From the NCBI GenBank assembly GCA_965223085.1, contig OZ244981.1, forward strand, positions 3,100,001 to 3,164,000: a DNA stretch of 64,000 nt, given 5' to 3'. Under the pieces are notes generated by a model. The model was given only the letters and a program-made list of their open reading frames with translations. It was not told where the DNA came from and did no database searches. This DNA is from CBDCVO01 sp965223085 (GTDB lineage: Bacteria > Pseudomonadota > Gammaproteobacteria > Ga0077536). The translations under genes were made by a program, and so were the position numbers. Positions 63,206-64,000 of this stretch are shown here, in pieces (the stretch's first letter is position 1; each line of letters opens with the position of its first letter).

Positions 63206-64000
63206 TCAGCGCGTCGCGCTGCGCATCGTCACGAATTCTTCCGCCGCCGTCGGGTGAATGCCAATAGTCGTATCGAAGACTGATTTCGTTGCGCCGGCAC
63301 GCATTGCGATGGCGATCCCTTGAATAATTTCGCCGGCATCTTCACCTACCATATGTGCGCCGATAACACGGTCGGTTTTTTTGTCCACGATCAATTTCAT
63401 CAAGGCTTGTTCCCGGCGCGGCGAGATCGTGAATCGCAGCGGTGTGAAACCCGATGTGAATACCGCTATATCGTCAAAGCACTCACGTGCTTGTTCTTCC
63501 GTATAGCCGACGGTGGCAAGATTCGGCTGGCTAAAAACGGCAGTGGGAATGAATTCATAGTCGACTACACGTCCGCCCCCGGCGAAGAGATTATTTGCTA
63601 AGACCATGCCCTCCGCCAGGGCTACGGGCGTCAAGTTGATTCTATTGGTCACATCACCAAGGGCGAATATGGACGGCACACTAGTGCGATACTCGGCATC
63701 GACTTTGATGGCGCCGTGCGTATCGGTGGCTACGCCAACCGCTTCGAGTCCCAATCCCGCTGTGGCAGGTCGCCTTCCGGTCGCGTACAGCACCAAGTCG
63801 GCAACCCGTTTGCTGTGATCACGCAGGGCCATTTCTAAGCCCGCATCTGTCTTCGTTATGGCTTCGATATCTTGATTGAATTCTAGCGCCACGCCTTTTT
63901 GGGAAATTTCTTGGGCGAGAAATTCGCGAATTTCTTGGTCGAAACCACGTAAAAATAACGGACCCCGATAGAGTTGGCGTACCTCGCAACCGAGCGCGGC
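63206..64000 (-). CDS. gor: Glutathione-disulfide reductase, C-terminal part
   Basis: The frame is open to the end of the window, so about 265 codons (ending TAA-type stop at 63206) of the 3' part are present. The segment ALGCEVRQLYRGPLFLRGFD followed by YATGRRPATAGLGLE, SIFALGDVTNRINLTPVALAEG and the dimer-interface IHPTAAEEFVTMR is typical of glutathione reductase (FAD domain, NADPH domain and dimerisation). The redox-active CxxxxC is outside the window. A related lipoamide dehydrogenase is a weaker alternative because of the ending. It converges with the ABC ATPase. Confidence 0.9.
   Translation of the reverse strand, partial: AALGCEVRQLYRGPLFLRGFDQEIREFLAQEISQKGVALEFNQDIEAITKTDAGLEMALRDHSKRVADLVLYATGRRPATAGLGLEAVGVATDTHGAIKVDAEYRTSVPSIFALGDVTNRINLTPVALAEGMVLANNLFAGGGRVVDYEFIPTAVFSQPNLATVGYTEEQARECFDDIAVFTSGFTPLRFTISPRREQALMKLIVDKKTDRVIGAHMVGEDAGEIIQGIAIAMRAGATKSVFDTTIGIHPTAAEEFVTMRSATR

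Noticed and set aside
63206..64000. Partial reductase as the missing E3 (lpd) of the pyruvate dehydrogenase complex
   Set aside because: The sequence resembles glutathione reductase more closely (LFLRGFD segment and IHPTAAEEFVTMR) and it is far from aceEF.

Overview
The window reads as ordinary chromosome of a gammaproteobacterium, moderately GC-rich by eye. Three gene orders support this. (1) An RpfE-like gene, recJ, prfB and lysS at the left end recall the Xanthomonas rpf neighbourhood. (2) tig-clpP-clpX-lon-hupB-ppiD near the right end is a classic gammaproteobacterial block, here with tRNA-Val and tRNA-Asp after hupB. (3) fabI followed by a peptide-type ABC transporter resembles the arrangement in Pseudomonas. 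No insertion sequence, integrase, phage gene or CRISPR array is visible. The genus cannot be fixed from this sequence alone.

Layout. 1-4866: end of an RpfE-like gene, recJ, prfB (with its programmed +1 frameshift) and lysS. 5004-9561: a copper-type RiPP metallophore cluster: an HvfA-like precursor with nine EGxCG motifs, HvfB, HvfC, a membrane-anchored FMN glutamate-synthase-like protein and an HvfX-like DoxX protein. 9579-10790: argG (minus). 11055-12546: a decayed c-di-GMP module, namely a diguanylate cyclase pseudogene whose GGDEF core is lost and a start-less PilZ remnant. 12556-18125 (minus): aceE, aceF, a Nudix hydrolase and an esterase. 18283-23692 (minus): a tightly overlapping set of MmgE/PrpD, membrane protein, secreted protein, LOG hydrolase, HAD phosphatase, macro domain and HAD hydrolase. 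23783-31678: an exported hydratase-like protein, ppsR/ppsA (divergent), an unknown protein, nadC, an alanine/sodium symporter and a retropepsin-like protease. 31853-37474: egtD, ampD-ampE, lpxH, ppiB, four tRNAs (Pro, Arg, His, Lys), bfr and bfd with a Fur-like site. 37543-43197 (minus): a PEP-CTERM-type surface protein, a GGDEF-EAL protein, a pseudopilin, an NTF2-like protein and an exported glutaredoxin. 43506-53308: tRNA-Leu, tig, clpP, clpX, lon, hupB, two tRNAs, ppiD and fabI (minus). 53448-63193: an ABC peptide-type transporter with a beta-oxidation pair inside the gene row. 63206-64000 (minus): the 3' part of gor.

How genes work together. The hvf-like genes should make and modify a secreted, cysteine-rich, copper-binding peptide. 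ppsR controls ppsA by phosphorylation, at the pyruvate node that aceEF also uses. ampD/ampE belong to cell-wall recycling, bfr/bfd to iron storage and release, and tig-clpP-clpX-lon-ppiD to protein folding and turnover. Many adjacent genes share 4-base start/stop overlaps (ATGA, GTGA, TTGA), which implies translational coupling and fixes several non-ATG starts.

The strongest candidates for something new are the hvf-like cluster with its serine-type EGSCG repeats and inserted FMN enzyme, the macro/LOG/HAD operon, and the transporter with embedded thiolase and FadJ-like genes. All statements come from reading the sequence and from knowledge of the families; no database search was run.
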